64,000 nucleotides of DNA from Heterocephalus glaber (Eukaryota; Chordata; Mammalia; Rodentia; Bathyergidae). The first letter of the stretch is position 1; the number at the start of each line of letters is the position of its first letter. The notes below the pieces were generated by a model. The model searched no databases and was not told the origin of the DNA. It worked only from the letters and a program-made list of their open reading frames with translations. This document shows positions 42,978 to 54,067 of this stretch, piece after piece. The translations under genes and the position numbers were made by a program. Location of the stretch: positions 9,075,522 to 9,139,521 of the forward strand of contig NW_004624781.1 in the NCBI RefSeq assembly GCF_000247695.1, in the 5' to 3' direction.

Positions 42978-42991
42978 AAAAAAAAAAAAAA
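42978..42991 (+). other. A14 run ending the ERV copy
   Basis: Fourteen A directly after the position where cleavage is expected; the corresponding 5' R sequence continues instead into U5 (CTTAACCTC). No such A run exists in the 5' copy. Confidence 0.85.
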
Positions 42992-43299
42992 TAGCATTTT
43001 GCATCTAGTGTGAAACATGGGATGCAGGACTGCACACAACAGCTGGAAACTGACTGAGGGTCTTGGGCCTTCTTTACCTTTACTTCTTAAGACAAGATAC
43101 TTAACAATGGGAGCCATGCTGATGTTTTCTACTTGGGGCCAACTGGATGTGGGCCACCAGGAAAACTATTCCACACTCCTACTGGCAGCCTCAAAGTCAG
43201 GGCCTGAGCTTTAATGGGTGTAAATGTCAGGTCTGGTGAGGAGCTGGGAACTGAGATTACATGGCCTCCCAAAGAGAACGGTGAGAGCTCAGTGCTGAA

Positions 43300-43460
43300 T
43301 GAGTTTAAGTACTGAGCCCATATTGTACACCAGGCACTCTGCACATCAATGCAGCCCCCATTTTGTAGATAGAAACTTGTAGTTCAGAGAAAGCATGTGA
43401 CTTACTCTAGGTCAAAGAGTTGGTAAGGGGTGGGTCAGGACTCCAGAGTAGCCACAGGGC
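43300..43460 (-). repeat. MIR SINE fragment, antisense
   Basis: 'acaccaggcactctgcacat...cattttgtagatagaaacttgtagttcagagaaagcatgtgac...gagttggtaagg' is antisense MIR. Confidence 0.7.
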
Positions 43461-43821
43461 CTTAAGTCCCTCCACCTAGCATGGCTCATATTTGGACTGT
43501 TTGTCCAGGAGGATGAAGTCTCAGATCCTTCCTTTTTCTTTTTCCTTTATTCTTCCACATACAGACATCACCCTTTTCTGCCACTTTCCACCCTGAGTAT
43601 TTTCCCCTGGCTCCTGTTCTTTCCCTGGCTTTCAGCCTGGGTCATGTGGGCCGTGAATTCATTGCTCTTGAAATCCATGGCAGTCATCAGCTGTTTCCTC
43701 CTCAAAAGATCACACGCTCCCTCACCAGTGACTGCTCCTGAAATCCAGAGTCTAAGTCAATTCCAGGAAGTATGCTCTTTAATGGAATACAGTCTCACAT
43801 GCTTTGGGTAAGGTTTGGGGA

Positions 43822-44180
43822 TAGCTGTGGTTTGAATGTGTCCTTTCCAAAATTCAAGTTTTGTCAATACGATAGTGTAAATAAACAGGGCTTTTAGGAA
43901 GTGATTAGATCATAAGGCCTCTACCCTGATGAATGTGATCAGGTGCACTTGTAAGAGGGTTTGTCCTTTGCCTTTCTAGCTTCCACTTTGTGAGGACACA
44001 GCATTCCTTCCCTCCAGACAACCTAGTGTAACTGTCCGTCTTGGAAGCAGAGACCAAGCCCTCTCTAGACCTCCAAGCTGCCAGAGCCTCGATGCTGACC
44101 TTCAGCCTCCAGAACTGTGAGGAAACAGATTTCTCCCCATGCTGCGGTGTTTAGTCAACATCAGATGTTCCAGAATAGTC
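43822..44180 (+). mobile_element. MST/MLT1-type MaLR LTR
   Basis: TAGCTGTGGTTTGAATGTGT opens it, and 'taggaagtgattagatcataaggcctctaccctgatgaatg', 'tttgtgaggacacagca' and 'cagcctccagaactgtgagga' follow in MaLR order. Solo LTR. Confidence 0.8.
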
Positions 44181-44935
44181 TCTTCCAAAATTATGGTAAT
44201 TGTCTTTTTTCTCAAGAGTGAGCCTTTTCATTAATTTCACTTTTTAAATGTAATTTTCTCCTAATCTACATGTGGCCCTTTCCTTCTTTTTCTTTTATAT
44301 ATTTTGTCTGTGGTGCAAAATTGACATCTTCCCTTAATGCAAGTGGTAATAACATCTAATCAACACCTAGCTACACGCAGGCATGGGCAGACCCCCTCCA
44401 TCTGCTGGCCTGTGATAGCTGCCTCCCCTTTTCTCATTTATGTTACACTCAGCTTTATTTTGTGCTCTTCAAATTGCCTTCCCAAAACACAATATTCCAT
44501 GTCAACCAAAAATTAGTTTAAAAAATAGATGGTGCTTAGTTAGTTTTAAACTACAATATCCTGCTGTCCTCAATGTCTGTTTACACAGTTAAACATTAAG
44601 CAGTACCGGATGCTCCCTGCTGGGGACACTTTCCAGGCCTGGGTTTCATCATGGTCTCTAACAGATAGGGTTCCTCCTCTTTTATTCTTTCATTAAAAAA
44701 AAAAACAATTTTGTCTAGGTTTAAATAGAATTTAAGCAGCTACAATGAAAAGGAAGGGATCGCTTAGTAATAAACGTCTCTTTTTTTTTTAAGTCAATTG
44801 AGAGCAGTTGTAGAAACTGAAGTCTCTTTTCTGAGTTTGCCATATATTATGTGTATTTCAAAACAGTAAGTGAATATTTGAATGTATGTGTGTGGTAGTT
44901 AGATATGGCCATTTTTTGTTGTTGTTGTTGTTTTT
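44181..44935. other. Unannotated stretch
   Basis: AT-rich with A and T runs; no gene or repeat recognised. Confidence 0.35.
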
Positions 44936-45302
44936 TTTAACAGCTCCTCCCACCAAAGAGGTGGAGTCTATTTTCCTGCCCTTTGAACTTGTGTTGGCCT
45001 TGTGACTTGCTATGGCCAATATATGCTGAAGTGACCTCCTGTGTGTTCAGGGTCCTGAACCTTAAGAGAACTTGTAGCTTCTGCCTTTGTTCACTTGGAG
45101 AGGTGTCCTGAGACTGCATAATAGGAAATCTTCGAGAAGCGAGCATCGACTTCCCAAGAGAGAGCAGAGGCACATGAGCCCTGGGGAGACCAGCAGAACA
45201 ACCAGCCAGCCAGCCCCCCAACTGTGAGAAATAACAAGTCAGTTTGTTTTAGGTCCCTCAGTGTAGGGGTGGTCATTTCTGCAGGAAGCCTAAGTGAAAC
45301 AA
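44936..45302 (+). mobile_element. MLT1-type LTR
   Basis: 'cctttgaacttgtgttggccttgtgacttgctatggccaatata' and 'actgtgagaaataacaagtcagtttgttttagg...gcctaagtgaaac' follow the MLT1 layout. Confidence 0.7.
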
Positions 45303-45589
45303 TAGCATCCCCAAGTCTCTTTGTCTTTCTGTGAGTGTGTAAATCCAGCTACAGTATGTGCGATTTAAAGATAAAATAGTTTCTTAGAGCTTAAAGGCAA
45401 TTTGGATGTTCCTCAGGAGCAGGGTGCAGAATGGAAATGGGCTTTTTAAAGAGATAAATGGAACACCATATAGGAATTTGCAACAGCAATATCAGGCAAG
45501 TAAAATGCTCACACATCAAAAATATACACTGCCTCTTTCAGTACTTAACCAGTGTGTGACAAGTACACATCTTAAATCACTTTTATTAT

Positions 45590-45885
45590 GAAACAGTTCC
45601 AGTGTACACAAAGGCTAGAAAATAAATATCAAACTATTGCACACCATGCCTAGCTAAAGAAAGAATATTACAGACACAGTGAAAGCCCTTTCCAATCACA
45701 TTCTCCTCCTTCCCTTCCCAGAGGAAACCATTGTCCCTGTTCATCATTCTCATGAGTGTCTATGTTTAATATTCAGCTTTGCAGTTTTACAATTTTAAGT
45801 AAAATGAATCATCTGTATATGCCTGCAATTTGCCTGCTTTACTTAATACTAAATTTTTGAGGTTTATCCATGTTGCTGCAAGTGA
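45590..45885 (+). repeat. Probable ancient LINE-type repeat
   Basis: 'gtgtacacaaaggctagaaaataaatatcaaac...cccagaggaaaccattgtccctg...tttgaggtttatccatgttgctgc' resembles old mammalian LINE-derived sequence; family uncertain. Confidence 0.4.
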
Positions 45886-46249
45886 GGAAAACACCGGACT
45901 CTACTCTTGGGAAAGAGAGATGCCCTCCTTGAGAGTCAGCAAGAATCAGGACCAGCCAAGGGGACAGTGAGTCATTATGTCCCACTTTGTAACACTCCCG
46001 GGTGGACACAGTCACCTGGCCTGCTGATCTCAATCCTAGATCTCTCTCTCCCTCCCCCTCACTCCCTCCCTTCCTTCAGTGTGTCCACACGAATTGATTA
46101 TTCTGTAATGAAAGATTACAAAGCAGAAGGCAAGCTCTAAATTACATAGTTCCATTTTGTCCAGTTGAAATGAAATACGAGCCACATGTGTACTTTTAAA
46201 TATTCTACTAGTCACATTTTAAAAAGTGAGGAGAAGTAAGTATATTATC

Positions 46250-46620
46250 TGTCTTAGTCGCTTTCCTCATCATGGGGACTAAATACCCAACTTAAACTTA
46301 AAGGAGAAAACTTAAAGGAGAAAAAGTTTATTTTGGCTCATGTTTTTAGTCCACAGTTGGCTGGCTCCAAGGCAGGCAGGGCATGGTGGAAGGGCCTGGC
46401 GTGGAGGACAGCTGCTCATGTCACAGCAACCAGGAAGAAGGAGAGTAGGGAGGAGCCAGGGAGGGACTTACAGGCTTTCAGGTCAGGCCTGCAGAGACCT
46501 GCCTCTACTGACCAGACCCCACCTCCTATCAGTCATTTAGCTACAGTACCCATGTCCAATCCTAGGCTCGCCTAGGAGTACCCAAGGCTCTTGGAAGACA
46601 TCTAGATATAAGCCATAGCA
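46250..46620 (-). mobile_element. MaLR-type LTR, antisense
   Basis: Minus strand starts TGCTATGGCTTATATCTAGA and ends '...aaccatgagccaaaataaac...gactaagaca' (plus 'gtcttagtc', 'gtttattttggctcat'). Same family as 28.17-28.49 kb. An 'aaacttaaaggag' direct duplication occurs at 46297-46322. Confidence 0.7.
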
Positions 46621-47029
46621 TTAATTTTAATAATATATTTCATTTAACCCACTGTTACCTTTGCATAGTACATATTTAATATATAGTAGGTATAAAATTA
46701 TTAATGCGGCAGTTGACATTTTTCATACGAAATATTCAAAATCTGACATGTATTTTTAAGTTCTAGCACATGTTCATTTGGATCAACACCTTTCCTGATC
46801 CAGCAGCCACATGTGGTGGGCAGCTACAATTTTAGCACAGATGGCCCTTTGACATCTGACCTGAAAACACACTGAGCCATCCTGAGCCTTCTCCATGGTG
46901 AATGAACACTGGGAGTTGTCCATGTCTTCCCAGCAGACCGGCAGGCTCTGTGCACAGGGGTCTGGAGGCTGTGGGGTGAGGAGGTTCAGCAGAAGCAGTA
47001 CCCACTGGGTTGGCAAGCCTGGCGTGAGG
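46621..47029. other. Unannotated stretch
   Basis: No gene or repeat recognised. Confidence 0.35.
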
Positions 47030-47130
47030 CTCCAGTGCCATTTGCTCTTACATACTCTCGGGAAGGTTACTTAATATTCCAAGCTCTTGGGGTCTCAGTT
47101 TCTCTCTCTGTGAAGTGCAAATGGGGCCTA
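47030..47130 (+). repeat. MIR fragment
   Basis: 'ctcgggaaggttacttaatattcc...ggggtctcagtttctctctctgtgaagtgcaaatgggg' is sense MIR core. Confidence 0.65.
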
Positions 47131-47514
47131 GAAATGTTTTAAGAGCCCTTGCAGCCCTGATGATCCTGGCTGCTCCATCTGCCATGGCCACTCTACCTTG
47201 GGGTCAAAGATAGTGGCCAGTGCTGAGGGATAGGGTGCTGTCTGTCTTCCCAACTCCACACCAGAGAGCCTTCCTTAGACTCGGACTCCTGCGTGGTCCC
47301 TGGGAGCCTGAGTGTAAGCCTTTGTTCTTTGAGGAGGACCATGATTCTACCTCAGGCCAGACTGGCACCCTGGAAGTCTACAGTTGGAAAGAACCACAAA
47401 CCAACTGCCTTGGGTGGCATGGGGCAGGCAGCGTTTTATTTAGATGAATCCACACAGAGATTCTACAGTTCATTCTGGGCACATGATTACATGGTTTTGA
47501 TGCCATGTAGCCTT

Positions 47515-47645
47515 ACGGGAAGTCAAGAGCACTGACTGCAAATCCTGGCTCACATCAAGCTTACTGTGCTCCGACTCGGTTTCCTTGCTTCTCCACTTGG
47601 CAGTATAACTAGTACTTATCCTATAGGTATGATGATTCTATCCTG
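47515..47645 (+). repeat. MIR fragment
   Basis: 'aagagcactgactgcaaatcctggctc...ctcggtttccttgcttc...agtacttatcctataggtatgatgatt' follows sense MIR. Confidence 0.65.
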
Positions 47646-48116
47646 GCCCTCAAATCCTTCAAGAAACAGAAGGCTTTCTCTAAAAGCTGCATAAACCCAA
47701 GATTTGAAGTGCTTTGGGGCTGAATGAGGGCTGAAGTCAGGCAAGAACCCAGGATCTAGTCCCTTTTCTTCTTTGAAGCTCAAAGGGTACTAAGGAAGAC
47801 GCAGCTAGGACCAGCCTGGAAGCTCTGAGGAAGAGAAACAGTCACCTTCATTTTGTTCCTCAAGGCCTTTTTGAAAGAGAGGCAACTTGTTGCACCTCAG
47901 GGAGGACCCATGAGGCTTTTAGCATTTTCCCAGGTCCCTGTTTTAGGTGGGCACCAAAGGGACAGGCTTGAAGAGAGACCCTCTTCTCAATCAAATCTCT
48001 GTCCATGGTCGGGAGGGGCCACTTGTCAGGGCATTTAGATCCTTGTGTCCTTTGGCAAATTGTCATTGGACATAAATCAAAAGTTAATATGGCACTGCAT
48101 CTCCTTGCATCTCCTA
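47646..48116. other. Unannotated stretch
   Basis: No gene or repeat recognised. Confidence 0.35.
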
Positions 48117-48306
48117 TTTTATTTTTTTATTTTAGTACTGAGAATTGAACCCAGGGCCTCATATCCTTGGACCTTTTTTATTTTTTATTTTGAGACAGGT
48201 TCTCACTAAGTTGGTAAGTTGTCCAGGGTCAGCTGGAACTTGGGGTCCTCCTGCTTCAGCTTCCCAGAGTGCTGGGATTATAGGCATGCACCCCTATCCC
48301 CAGGGT
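48117..48306 (-). mobile_element. B1-dID SINE, antisense
   Basis: Antisense ID remnant ('tagtactgagaattgaacccagggcc', its 5' half lost) then antisense B1 ('attttgagacaggttctcactaagttgg...cagagtgctgggattataggcatgcacc'). Confidence 0.8.
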
Positions 48307-48382
48307 ATTACATTGCCTCATTAAATACATAAATCACCACCAAAATCATGCAAGCTCATTCAAAAATTATCTTCTTTCTTGC

Positions 48383-48503
48383 CATACCTGTAATACATAC
48401 TTGTAGTCCCAGCTACTCAGGGGCTGAAGCACTAGGATTGCTTGAGCCCAGAAATTCAAAGCCAAACTGGACAACATAGTAAGAGCCCACCTCTTAAACA
48501 ACA
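48383..48503 (+). mobile_element. 7SL-derived SINE (B1/Alu-like monomer)
   Basis: 'tgtagtcccagctactcaggggctgaagcactaggattgcttgagcccagaaattcaaagccaaactggacaacatagtaagagcc' is an old 7SL-derived monomer, more like free-arm Alu/proto-B1 than the other B1 copies. Confidence 0.7.
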
Positions 48504-49039
48504 AAAGCAAAAGTTCTCCCTGAGAGCTCAATTTACTAACTTTTTAGGATTTAGAGATTTATTTTCCAGGTATTATTTTTAATTTCAAAAGAAAAATTCT
48601 AATTCAATTTAAAGTTTCATATGCATATATCTAGTACATATTCAAATACTATAAAAGGGTATTCAGTAAAATGTAGATGTCTATTCCAGTCTGGCCACAC
48701 ACCAATCTGTTACTGGTTTCCTATATATCATTTTATAATTATTCTATCCATAAAAATATATTTTCAGAGTTTTTAAAAGGATGTACTGTTTAATTGTAAG
48801 GCTACTTTAACTCAACAAGGTAAAAAGGTAGAAACCTGTGGATTAAAAAAGAAAGAAAAAGGCCTGGGGTGTAATTGTTTTAAATGATGTGTTGAGTTTA
48901 AAAATATTTTGATGCGTTCCAATACGTGGAAAACAAGATGCTGTGAATCATTGTCTTGAATAAACTGTCTGATATGATTATATAGTTTTGTGTTCGCCAT
49001 GGAAGGTCACCTCAACGAGTTTACATAATATTATACAGA
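48504..49039. other. Unannotated AT-rich stretch
   Basis: No gene; part at 48.6-48.8 kb may be old LINE sequence but is not assignable. Confidence 0.35.
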
Positions 49040-49740
49040 AAACAGAAAGTGCCCAATAAACGGGAGTGAGCGGGGAAGGACAGAAAGCAGCTGGCCTCAG
49101 ACCTGCGCAGCCGGGCAGAGGGGTGGAAGGAGAGGGGGCCGGGAGCAAAGCTCCAGGCTGCTGCTTCCGGGATCCGCTGGTGTAGCGCCAGTGCGAGGGA
49201 CGGGTTGCCTTGTAAATTGCATTTAAATTGATTTGAATTTTAATAGCCACCGGGGCTAGTGGTTGCTGGATAGTGTAGTTCTGGGGTTCGGGAGGATCGG
49301 TGAGCACAGAAAGGTCAGCGAAAAAGGGAAGAGGATGAACAAGGCCGAGGAACAGCAGAAGGGGAAAGAAGGAAAGAAAGGAAAGCGGGAGAGGAAGTTG
49401 CAGGATCAGGCAGCCAGCACAGTCGCCTCAACGGCGGGGAGGGCGTCCCCCCACTTCTGGTTACTGAGGTCCCTGTGACAGCAGGGCAGCAGGGCCAGGG
49501 GTCCTACCTGCCTTAGCTCTGACGGGAGCTGTGGCCTCCATCCCAAGGGCCTGTCTGTCCTCCGTCCTAACGTGGAAAACCCGGTTCCCTACACCACTAG
49601 GTGTCACCGTTAGCCAAAATGAGTTTTCATGTTTTATCGTCTTTAACCTGAACAACCTGGTGAAAGTTTCTTCCTTGAGCCTGCAGCTGATCGACGTGAT
49701 TTATTTAGGCCTTTTCCTTCACACCAAAAGCAAAGTGGTT
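49040..49740. promoter_or_regulatory. Weakly CpG-rich stretch
   Basis: CpG dinucleotides are visibly denser here than anywhere else in the window (for example '...cttccgggatccgctggtgtagcgccagtgcgagggacgggttg'), with GC near half. It is short of a strong CpG island by eye. No TATA box or start codon context assigns a gene. The Lys/Glu-rich frame at 49335-49478 is low-complexity and unassigned. Confidence 0.35.
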
Positions 49741-49826
49741 GGATAACCCGCTCAACAGGGATACTTGTTCTAATTTGGTTTTTCTTTCCAGTTAAAACTT
49801 TGCTAAGTACCACAAATGTGTATGTA

Positions 49827-49829
<3 letters not shown>

Positions 49830-49858
<29 letters not shown>
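49830..49858 (+). repeat. (GT)n microsatellite
   Basis: About 14 uninterrupted GT units. Confidence 0.97.
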
Positions 49859-49885
49859 ACGCATGTACTGATTCATTATTAAATA

Positions 49886-50104
49886 TTTGCCACCAGTGTG
49901 GTGGCGCAAATCTGTTATCTCAGCACTCCCAGAGGCTGAGGTGGGAGGACTGACTGCAAGTTCGAGCTCAGCCTGGGAGACTTAGCAACTTAGTGAGACC
50001 CTGTCTCAAAATAAAATGTAGGGAAGGGGGCTAGACTGGGGCTGTAGCTCAGCGTGAAGGCCCAGGGTTCAATCCCCAGTACAAAAAACAAAACAAAACG
50101 AAAC
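49886..50104 (+). mobile_element. B1-dID SINE
   Basis: B1 unit 'accagtgtggtggcgcaaatctgttatctcagcactcccagaggctgaggtgggagg' then 'agcctgggagacttagcaacttagtgagaccctgtctc' and an ID unit 'tggggctgtagctcagcgtgaaggcccagggttcaatccccagtac' with A-rich tail. Confidence 0.9.
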
Positions 50105-50719
50105 AACCAACCAACCATGTGCTAGGCAGAGGTCCCATGCCCATGTACAGATGTGTAAGTTATGCACTGCACAACTCCAGGAGGGCACCGTTTACGTAGA
50201 CATCAATGTGAATGATGCTCCCAGAAGTTGTGCAGCAGCCCTGAAGCTCTGCAAGACTCTGGTCTGGACCATTGGGACCGAAGTGGAAGAGGAAGTTGGG
50301 GGATCAGGCAGCCAGCACAGTCGAGTAAGACGTGGTTCCCGCTTTTCCAGTCTGTTCAGTTCTATCTCCTAGAAAAGTCTGTTGGCCTAAAATCTTTGTA
50401 ACTAGAAATACCTGTGCCCTGTATAAATTGTGGTTCTGTACACCAAAGGTAGCTTTCCCTTCTATCTTTGTGAGAAAAGCTAAGGTTTAGTTTCTCTTCA
50501 GAAAAGAAATCTCCCTCACTGGGAACATTTAATGAATGAAGCACTGTATGGAGCCAGCTGGGAAATGAGTCATGAGCTTTCCCTTGAGCAATCACACCTA
50601 AAATCTAAAGGAGCAGCCTTAAGTTTTGCGTATCTAAATCTGACCTCTGAATACCAGAGGAGGAGCAGCAGTTGAACATATACGCAGAGACCAGGACCCC
50701 GAGTCTAGCCTGATTGGGC
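50105..50719. other. Unannotated stretch with a duplicated 36-mer
   Basis: No gene or repeat family recognised. Positions 50288-50323 repeat 49390-49425 with two mismatches. Confidence 0.45.
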
Positions 50720-51160
50720 TTTCTTGGGGAGTGTACCAGTTAGGTTGTTCTGTGTAACAAATAATCCCGAAACTCAGTGGCTGAAAACAAACTGTGTTAT
50801 TTTTCATGATTCTGTGGGTATTTTGCCAGTCCTTCCGATGTAGGTTGGAGTGGCCCACCTGTCAAGTGGAATTGTCTGGTCTTACTCATCTACTAGGGTG
50901 CTTGGTTGAAGAGGATTGAACTGGGACAGACTGTCTGTGGTCCACGCGGTCTTCTGTTCTCCAGCAAGCCACCCCCACCCGGGGCTGCACATGGTGGCCT
51001 CAGGGTACTAAGGAGCGGCAGGAGAGGCAAGCTCTGATACGCAAATGCTTTTAAATTTTTTCTTATGTCACCTTGGCTCTTGTCCCATTGGCCAAGGCAA
51101 GTTACATGGCCAGGATGGCATCAGTATGAAAGGTGTTCTCTGTGTGAGGACACAGAGAGG
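50720..51160 (-). mobile_element. MLT1-type LTR, antisense
   Basis: 'gtaccagttaggttgttctgtgtaacaaataatcccgaaactcagtggctgaaaacaa' is an antisense MLT1 3' end and 'cattggccaaggcaagttacatggcca' its antisense U3 middle. Confidence 0.75.
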
Positions 51161-51756
51161 TCAACAGTCAAGTTTATCAAAATAACGTCTTCTCGACCTA
51201 CTGCCCAGGGATGCAAAAAGAACAAACCCACAGAAGAAACTGCTGTATATCACTCAAAGTGAAGGAGCCACATAAACACTAATTTTATTCCAGTGTACTC
51301 ATTTACCTTTTTTATGTCCCCATAACGTGGCTAACTTATTTATGGGAAAATTTAATAGAAATATCTACCAAATATAAAGGTAAGAACTTCAAAATAAATT
51401 TCTTTTTTTTTTTCTTTCAGTATTTTCCCTTGTAAGTAGGGACATTGGCCTAAAGGTGTAACCAGGAGAACTACTGGAGAGTGTTTGGCCACATGTCAAC
51501 TTCTACAGTTACACCTATGTGCCAGACTCTACAGGTGCATTTTGCTGTGAATAACTGCTCAGCGATATACAGGTTCAATACTTGTTAGCACAGGCCTTGA
51601 AGGACTTAATCAGATAAAGAGAGGGAGTAGGAGGTTACAGAGTAAGTCCTCAGTCCTGTTTGCACGTTGCTGAGTATTGCTGAAGACAGCAGCACTTACG
51701 TAAATCCACACTCAATCCTACTGGAGCCATGATTAGCCAAGAGCATGAATTCATCC
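51161..51756. other. Unannotated stretch
   Basis: No gene or repeat recognised. Confidence 0.35.
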
Positions 51757-51852
51757 TTTTTTTTTTTTTTTTTTTTTTTGGTACCAAGGATCGAACTCTG
51801 GACCTGAAGCTTTTGAGGCAGGCGCAGCACTGCTGAGCCACATCCCCAACCC
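51757..51852 (-). mobile_element. ID-like SINE, antisense
   Basis: Poly(T) then GGTACCAAGGATCGAACTCT ... GCTGAGCCACATCCCCAACC. TTCATCC / CTCATCTT flank it. Confidence 0.9.
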
Positions 51853-52639
51853 TCATCTTCATAGACAACATTTTTTCCCTACAATTTGTGGTCTCTATCA
51901 TTAAACTTGATGAGCAAACATTTATCAAGCACCTGTGTGCTCAGAACTGTCACAGTTCTTCACCCCTGCTTTTCTGGAGAATGTTTGCTCTGAGCTTTGA
52001 AGAATAAGTAGGTTTCTCCATGTGAGTGAGGGTGAGAGAATTCCATGCAGAGGGAACCAAATGGCAAAGAGAGCTTTAAAGAACATAGCAGCTTCAGAAA
52101 GAGGAGACCACGCAGGAGAATGTTATAGAAAGTGGAAAAGAAGGTGAGGCTGGCTTGACAAGGGCTTTTGAATACTAAAGAGTTTATATGAGGGCCTTCA
52201 AAGGCCTCTGACTACAGCATTCTCACAGTTATAACTATTTTAGAAATATCACTTTGACTCCGACTCCCTGCCAAATGGCAAAATCATCAAGGGCTGCTAG
52301 TCAACTCCTCCAGGCCTGGAGTGCCTCAGCAACAGGGCAGGTGATGGATCTGCCAATGAGTGAATAACCATGGGAGCCTCAAGTCTAGAAGGACAACATG
52401 TGGTTGGGTTCCAGGTCTGTGTGTGTGTCACTGCAGACAACAGAGGAAGAGGCCAAGGGCCATGTGTGTGGAAGCTTCTATATTGGGCTCCTTTCTGTCC
52501 CACATTTCCATGGGCAGATTATGGTCAACCTCTGCTCCACTGCAAGATGGAACCAAAGAACCAGTCCTGCACCAGCAGAAGATGGAGCTTGTATGGGCCT
52601 CAGGACTGGTTTACTTCCTGGGTATCAGGCCAAGATCTG
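51853..52639. other. Unannotated stretch
   Basis: No gene recognised. The 199-codon frame at 52360-52959 begins here but its second half is L1 ORF2 sequence, so the frame is a chance join with a LINE remnant. Confidence 0.45.
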
Positions 52640-54067
52640 AGGTGCAGACAGAGCCACATTCCTTCCAAGAACTGCTACTACTCAGCTTAGTGCTGGAGGT
52701 CCTGGATGATGTGATAAGACAAGAAAAAAGCAATGGTACAAGGATTTCAACAGAAGTGTCAAAAGAGTTATTTATAGATGACCTGATTATCTACATAAAC
52801 CACAGAATGAATAGGAAAACTTTTGGAAGTAAACAGGATGTCTGGAACCAGATCTACTTCAAAAAATCAGTACCATTCTTCTTCCTCAGCAATATTCAAC
52901 CAGAGAAGGTAATAGGAAATAAGATAACTTTCACAAGAGCAACCAAAAAAAGTACCTAAGAATCAACTTAATAAAAATCTAAAAATTTTTGGAGAAAAAT
53001 GTAATACCACTAAGGGACATAAGACTTAAATAAGCAAAGAGATATTCCATTGAACATGTAAAGATACCAACTCTCCCCAAATTAATCTAAAAATACAAGG
53101 TGGTTTCGACATATTCACAACAGAAATTTTTAAGGGAATAGAAGAATATCCAAAATTTATATGGAAGAAAAAAGCCAAGGTCCACAATTAGTTGAGTCAT
53201 TTTTGAAAAAAGAACAAAGGTAGGACTTGCCCGAGTATACGTCAATGGTATGTAATAAAACATTAGGGCACTGAGACAGAAGCATGGAAGTAGAACAAGG
53301 GTAAGAAAGTACTCAGAAGTATACACGTGTGCATTTATGTGTGTGTGACTGTGGGTGTGTGTGTGTGTGACTGATATATGGAAAACTAACCAATGAGAAA
53401 AGATGGGTTGCTTAGCAGATACTATAGGGAAAACTGGCTCACTGCATGAAAAAAATTATGTAGGAACCCTAATATCTGACACCATAAACAAAGGTGAACT
53501 TCAGAGAAATTAAAGATATAAATGCCAAAAGCAACTCTACAAAACAAATATAGATATAAAGACATTTATTTAAAATGTATATGTATCAGAATATATTTAT
53601 GTATTTATCAGGATATATTTGTAGTCTTAATAAGCAAAGTGGAGAGTAAGTTTTTAAAAATAGGTTCAAAATATGAAACAATATTCCCCACAAATGGATG
53701 TATTAGGTTCTGTCTAAATTGATAATGATGGCTATTATTGTCAAAATGAACTGACTGAAAAAGTATTTGAAACTTCCAAAACCAGCAAGGGATCATACCC
53801 TGGAATAAATAAGAAAGTTCTACAAATCAGTCAGCAAAGGAGAATCTAATAGGAAAATAGGCAAAAGATATGAATATATGACTTACCCAAGAAAATTCAC
53901 TAGTTTCCTTCAACTTCATTAGTTATTAAATGAAAGTGAAAACAATGAGCTGTCTCTATTCATTTTGTTGGCAGAATGGGAGGTTGGATAATACCAAACT
54001 GTGGCAAGACTACAGGGAAATGGAAACTCATGCTTGTCTGGTGGGAAAGTGACTGGCAGAGCTGTTC
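52640..54067 (+). mobile_element. L1 LINE, ORF2 3' part and 3' end, degenerate
   Basis: In 52690-52960 the frame contains VIRQEKSNGT and LFIDDLIIYI, where L1 reverse transcriptase has FADDMI; the domain is recognisable but mutated. 'acagaaatttttaagggaatagaagaatatccaaaatttatatggaag' and later 'accataaacaaaggtgaac' continue ORF2 to the 3' region. Stops and frameshifts throughout. It appears to resume after an insertion at 54750. Confidence 0.75.
53331..53370 (+). repeat. Interrupted (TG)n tract
   Basis: TGTGTGTGTG runs broken by GACTGTGGG, inside the L1 copy. Confidence 0.85.

Larger units (their letters stand above)
34964..42991 (+). mobile_element. Degenerate class I ERV copy with RNA-like R...R-poly(A) structure
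   Basis: Order seen: R-U5 (34964-35145), primer binding site, splice-donor consensus, gag p30-like remnant (37.5 kb), reverse transcriptase remnant (38.0-38.33 kb), RNase H remnant (38.47 kb), polypurine tract (42390), U3, R, A14. Stops and frame changes disrupt every coding part. Left U3 and right U5 are absent. Gammaretrovirus-like by pol sequence and tRNA-Gln-type primer site. A plain provirus would have two full LTRs; this layout is that of a polyadenylated genomic transcript. Integrase and env are not securely recognised. Confidence 0.82.

Noticed and set aside
34964..42991. Functional retrovirus
   Set aside because: In-frame stops in gag, a lost RT catalytic aspartate, a frameshift in pol, no recognisable integrase or env, and missing LTR halves.
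49335..49478. Lys/Glu-rich N-terminus resembling neuregulin-type first exons
   Set aside because: Only composition is similar; residue order does not match anything I know, and no exon boundary or downstream exon is visible.
52360..52959. 199-codon open frame as a gene
   Set aside because: Its second half is L1 reverse-transcriptase sequence (LFIDDLIIYI), so the frame is a LINE remnant fused to upstream DNA by chance.
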